Part shown: one piece after another, positions 61,429 through 64,000 of the stretch
Layout: the number at the start of each line of letters is the position of its first letter
Numbering within the stretch: the stretch's first letter is position 1
Made by a program: the position numbers and the translations under genes
DNA from: JADLCB01 sp964398315
GTDB lineage: Bacteria > Planctomycetota > Phycisphaerae > Tepidisphaerales > Tepidisphaeraceae
Direction: 5' to 3'
Assembly: GCA_964398315.1 (NCBI GenBank)
Contig: CAYNMV010000001.1
Span: forward strand, 1-64,000
DNA length: 64,000 nt
Notes under the pieces: model-generated
The model's input: the letters and a program-made list of their open reading frames with translations, nothing else
What the model was told of the DNA's origin: nothing
Database searches by the model: none

Positions 61429-61896
61429 TCACTTGGGCGGGCCATGCCCGACATCCGAGTGGCAGTGGACGCATGAGTTCAGGTCCGCTTCGATCGTGCT
61501 GCTGGCCAGCATGTTATGGGTGATGTCGCGATGACAGTACAGGCAGTTGTTCTGCAGGATGATGCTGTTGCGCTCGATAATCTGGATTGGTTCGTGGAAG
61601 TTCTGGAAGGTGTTGGCCCAGGAATGGCGAAAGCCGTTGTCCGCCTTGGCGATGTACTTGCCGACAAAGCCGTGCTGGGGGAGGTGGCAGTCGTTGCAGG
61701 TGGCGACGGTGTGATGCGAGGCCTTCTGCCAGGAATCGTAGTATTCCTGCATCACATGACAGTTGGCGCACGCGGCCGGGTCATTGGACAGATAGGCGGT
61801 ACCTTCGGCGTAATCAAACGTGAACGTTCCCACGCCGATGAACACACCGAGCAGTACGGCCAGCACCAGCGCCGATTTTCCCAGGAGCGCGTGCAA
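61429..61896 (-). CDS. nrfH: Cytochrome c nitrite reductase small subunit NrfH (TTG start)
   Basis: A 155-aa tetrahaem quinol dehydrogenase of the NapC/NirT family, anchoring NrfA and passing electrons from menaquinol. One N-terminal helix (KSALVLAVLLGVFIGVGTFTF) and four haem motifs: CANCH, CNDCH, CLYCH and CVHCH. TTG at 61896 is preferred because AAGGAG lies 8 nt upstream and the resulting N-terminus (HALLGKSALV) matches NrfH; an ATG 18 codons further up has no ribosome-binding site. It precedes nrfA. Confidence 0.93.
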   Translation of the reverse strand: MHALLGKSALVLAVLLGVFIGVGTFTFDYAEGTAYLSNDPAACANCHVMQEYYDSWQKASHHTVATCNDCHLPQHGFVGKYIAKADNGFRHSWANTFQNFHEPIQIIERNSIILQNNCLYCHRDITHNMLASSTIEADLNSCVHCHSDVGHGPPK

Positions 61897-62052
61897 GCGG
61901 ATCTCTCCTTCGCCTCTGACCGACCCCTCGGTCGCGGCAAACTTTAGCATATATCGGCAGGACCGGGAACAAGCTTTCTAAAACCACTCCTTGGCAAGTG
62001 CGGAACGATGTGGCGCGGGTCTGCTCCCTCAAATCGGAAGCCGGGAAACGCA

Positions 62053-62088
62053 GCGGGCCGCGCTGCCTGGCATGGCAGCGCGGCCCGC
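62053..62088. terminator. Perfect 15-bp hairpin after sdhB
   Basis: GCGGGCCGCGCTGCC, a 6-base loop, and its exact complement. It lies 20 nt after the sdhB stop (minus strand) and about 150 nt before nrfH, with no T run. It would separate the sdhB and nrfHA transcripts. Confidence 0.6.
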
Positions 62089-62108
62089 AACGACACAGGA
62101 CCGATCGG

Positions 62109-62873
62109 TCACTTGGTGAAGAACCGCTTGATGGCGTGAACGGTCGCCTGCCGCTGCACGGCAGCGATCGCCTCGAGGTTGGGGATGTCCTTGGGGCAGA
62201 CCTCGACGCAGTTGCCGGCCTTGCCGCACTCGGACACGCCCCCTTCGCCCATGAGTGTTTCCAGTCGCTCGCTCTTGAGTGCAGCGCCGGTGGGGTGGGT
62301 GTTGAACAGCAGCGTCTGGTTGAGGATGGCCGCCCCGACAAAGTGGTTGCTCGGCGTGTATTGCGGGCAGGCTTCCAGGCAGCAGCCGCAGGAGATGCAG
62401 CGCGACAGGGGATAACGCTCTTCCTGCAGGGCCTGGGACATCTCCGGGCCGGGGCCGAGGTCGTAGGTGCCGTCGATCGGCACCCATGCCTTGATGCGCT
62501 TCAGGTCATTGAACAGCCGGCTGCGATCGACGAACAGGTCGCGCACCAGCGGGAACTTGCTCATCGGTTCGAGCGTAATAGGATGGTCGAGCTTATCGAC
62601 CAGGGCCGAGCAGCTCTGGCGAACCTTGCCGTTGATGATCATGGTGCAGGCGCCGCAGATTTCCTCCAGGCAGCCGGCGTCCCACACCGGTGGGGTGGTT
62701 TCACGGCCGTCGGAGGTGATCGGGTTGGCCGCAATGTATTGCAGGCAGGAGATGATGTTCATGTTCGGCCGGTAGGGAATGGCGAACTCTTCCCAGCGCT
62801 GCGGCTTGTCCGGCCCATCCTGGCGGCGAATGCGAATAACGATCTTCTTGTCGGGCGTGTTGCTGGCGATCAT
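62109..62873 (-). CDS. sdhB: Succinate dehydrogenase/fumarate reductase iron-sulfur subunit
   Basis: A 254-aa protein with all three cluster sites: [2Fe-2S] in AGCLEEICGACTMIINGK, [4Fe-4S] in CISCGCCLEACPQY and [3Fe-4S]/[4Fe-4S] in ECGKAGNCVEVCPKDIP. It belongs to the long B. subtilis/Wolinella-like SdhB type (menaquinone-linked complexes). It would pass electrons between the SdhA flavoprotein and the membrane subunit. Remarkably neither sdhA nor sdhC is next to it: a tRNA gene lies upstream and nrfHA downstream. GGAGAG lies 7 nt before the ATG. Confidence 0.95.
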   Translation of the reverse strand: MIASNTPDKKIVIRIRRQDGPDKPQRWEEFAIPYRPNMNIISCLQYIAANPITSDGRETTPPVWDAGCLEEICGACTMIINGKVRQSCSALVDKLDHPITLEPMSKFPLVRDLFVDRSRLFNDLKRIKAWVPIDGTYDLGPGPEMSQALQEERYPLSRCISCGCCLEACPQYTPSNHFVGAAILNQTLLFNTHPTGAALKSERLETLMGEGGVSECGKAGNCVEVCPKDIPNLEAIAAVQRQATVHAIKRFFTK

Positions 62874-62909
62874 GTAATCTCTCCAACGACGGCGTTGATG
62901 AAGTGTTGG

Positions 62910-62938
62910 ATAGTATGGAGAACCGCCAGAGCAAACAA
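62910..62938 (-). promoter_or_regulatory. Candidate promoter of sdhB
   Basis: On the minus strand TTGTTT (3/6), 17 bp, TACTAT (4/6), about 37 nt before the sdhB ATG. Weak match but well placed, showing that sdhB can be transcribed without sdhA. Confidence 0.4.
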
Positions 62939-62986
62939 GCCAAACAAGCCGGCCGCGGCGGAATTGTCACCCGCGAAGGTGCCATC

Positions 62987-63015
62987 TTGAAATTCTCCGC
63001 CGCATGCGCCATACT
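62987..63015 (+). promoter_or_regulatory. Promoter of tRNA-Tyr
   Basis: TTGAAA (5/6), 17 bp, CATACT (4/6), about 40 nt before the tRNA 5' end. Confidence 0.45.
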
Positions 63016-63023
63016 GCGTAACT

Positions 63024-63041
63024 CGCCTGATTGATCAGGCG
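63024..63041. repeat. Short perfect palindrome in the tRNA-Tyr leader
   Basis: CGCCTGAT, two bases, ATCAGGCG, ending 13 nt before the tRNA. It could fold in the precursor leader or bind a protein. Confidence 0.45.
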
Positions 63042-63054
63042 AAACGGCAATCCC

Positions 63055-63137
63055 GGGCGTGTACCGAAGTGGACAAACGGGTCAGACTGTAAATCTGATG
63101 GCTTATGCCTTCGTTGGTTCGAATCCAACCGCGCCCA
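63055..63137 (+). tRNA. tRNA-Tyr (anticodon GUA)
   Basis: An 83-nt tRNA with a long variable arm. The acceptor arm pairs GGGCGTG with CGCGCCC, discriminator A at 63137, no encoded CCA. The anticodon stem pairs TCAGA with TCTGA around CTGTAAA (GTA at 63089-63091), the variable arm follows, and the T arm is GTTGG-TTCGAAT-CCAAC. The long variable arm and GUA fit bacterial tRNA-Tyr. Confidence 0.97.
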
Positions 63138-63145
63138 TAACACTA

Positions 63146-63176
63146 CCCCCCGCCACCCGCGGGGGGTTCTTGTTTT
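63146..63176 (+). terminator. Rho-independent terminator of tRNA-Tyr
   Basis: CCCCCCGC, loop CACCC, GCGGGGGG, followed by TTCTTGTTTT: an 8-bp stem starting 9 nt after the tRNA. Confidence 0.9.
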
Positions 63177-63325
63177 CCGGCTTGATGGAATGTGGCTTGC
63201 GGCCATCTGATTCGCCACCGTGATGGGGCCTATCTGCTGGCGGAGATGGTTTGCGGTGGGCACGGCCAAGGGTATCCTGTCATCAGTGGGAATATCGCAT
63301 TTCGCGGGTTGCACGGAGTCGTTAT

Positions 63326-64000
63326 ATGTCCTTGCTTGAAAGTGATGCGGTTGGTCATGGCCTTGAAGCAGCGGTGCGCCGCCGGTATGCGAACGCCTCG
63401 ACCGAGCATGAGGCCTGCCTGTGTGTGCCCAGCCAGGGGTACGACCCCGAGTTGCTGCGCGTGATACCGCAGGAGATTATCGAGCGTGATTACGGCTGCG
63501 GCGACCCGAGCCGGTGGGTCGAGGCGGGCGAGACCGTCCTGGACCTGGGCAGCGGCGGGGGAAAGGTGTGCTATATCTGCGCCCAGAAGGTCGGGCCGCA
63601 GGGCAAGGTCATCGGCGTTGATTTCAACCCGCCGATGCTGGCGCTGGCGCGCAAGTACCAGGACCAGATCGCCGCAGCGCTGGGTTACTCGAATGTCTCG
63701 TTCCGCCGGGGCAAAATCCAGGATCTTCGGCTCGACCTGGACCTGTTCGAGCAATGGCTGAAAGAGAACCAGGTGCGGGATGCCGAAGCCTACCTGCGGG
63801 CGCAGGAGGCGGCCGACATGCTGCGGCAGCAGTCTCCCATGATCGCGGATGCCAGCGTGGATGTGGTCATCAGTAACTGCGTCCTCAATCTCGTGCGGCA
63901 GGCAGACCGGGTGCAGCTCTTTTCAGAGATGTTCCGCGTGCTGAAGAAGGGCGGCCGCTGCGTTATCAGTGATATCGTGAGTGATGAAGATGTGCCGCCG
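63326..64000 (+). CDS. ArsM-like SAM-dependent methyltransferase, 3' end cut by window
   Basis: The frame is open to the window end (225 codons). The class I methyltransferase fold has motif I in VLDLGSGGGKVCYICAQKVG, the acidic residue after it in VIGVDFNPPML, and the later strand ASVDVVISNCVLNLV. The order and the early HEACLCVP segment resemble arsenite methyltransferase-like proteins often found near arsenosugar radical-SAM genes, but the conserved ArsM cysteine set is not fully established here, so the substrate is unknown. GGAG lies 8 nt before the ATG. Confidence 0.85.
   Translation, partial: MSLLESDAVGHGLEAAVRRRYANASTEHEACLCVPSQGYDPELLRVIPQEIIERDYGCGDPSRWVEAGETVLDLGSGGGKVCYICAQKVGPQGKVIGVDFNPPMLALARKYQDQIAAALGYSNVSFRRGKIQDLRLDLDLFEQWLKENQVRDAEAYLRAQEAADMLRQQSPMIADASVDVVISNCVLNLVRQADRVQLFSEMFRVLKKGGRCVISDIVSDEDVPP

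Overview
The window reads as chromosomal DNA of a GC-rich, flagellated, Gram-negative-type bacterium, most likely a Planctomycetota member close to Phycisphaerae. This is inferred from the prepilin-type proteins with an H-X9-DG tail, the secreted beta-helix and GH140-like proteins, a short Hc1-like histone, a FliA-containing flagellar export operon and HpnE. No rRNA is present to confirm it. One 100-N scaffold gap (1776-1875) is flanked by an identical 55-bp sequence and looks like an unmerged contig overlap.

Layout. 1-5.1 kb: LacI-type regulator (cut by the window edge), prepilin-like protein and a large secreted beta-helix protein, a probable polysaccharide-related operon. 5.2-22 kb: hybrid histidine kinase, glnA, tyrS, AI-2E-type permease, GH140-like hydrolase, aldo/keto reductase, UDG-like protein, DUF2231-Rieske protein, MoxR ATPase, DUF2203 protein, an SRAP protein lacking its catalytic cysteine, bicupin, PspA and a secreted alpha/beta hydrolase. 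22.2-32.2 kb: one co-directional flagellar operon, fliO-fliP-fliQ-fliR-flhB-flhA-flhF-flhG-small membrane protein-fliA, closed by a terminator. 32.2-49.3 kb: HDAC-like deacetylase, TVP38, lipoprotein, hpnE with a tiny membrane protein, Trm112, a tyrosine phenol-lyase/tryptophanase-family enzyme, transketolase, M19 dipeptidase, a LolC/LolD-like ABC pair, an aminotransferase, an Hc1-like protein and a FabZ-like dehydratase. 49.4-59.3 kb: exonuclease-WYL fusion, pyruvate carboxylase, and a minus-strand housekeeping operon aroF-tpiA-secG-yicC-gmk-rpoZ. 59.5-64 kb: nrfHA, an orphan sdhB, tRNA-Tyr(GUA) and an ArsM-like methyltransferase cut by the window end.

The most unusual structure is a recurring class of intercistronic elements at seven loci (26.5, 28.7, 46.25, 47.3, 48.75, 57.4 and 58.2 kb). 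Each is an imperfect palindrome whose arms are built by loosely iterating a short word such as TTGCCAGT, TTTGCGAT, TTGCCGAT or CAGCAGGCAG. At six of the seven loci it starts within about 13 nt of the upstream stop codon, and at most loci it fills the gap to the next start. Other standouts are an ABC ATPase with two membrane helices inserted between Walker A and the Q-loop, the Cys2-less SRAP protein, and several genes whose -10 box lies 6-9 nt before the start codon, which suggests leaderless mRNAs. Long hairpins without U-tracts also sit between several convergent gene pairs. Function assignments rest on family motifs read by eye; no database search was run.
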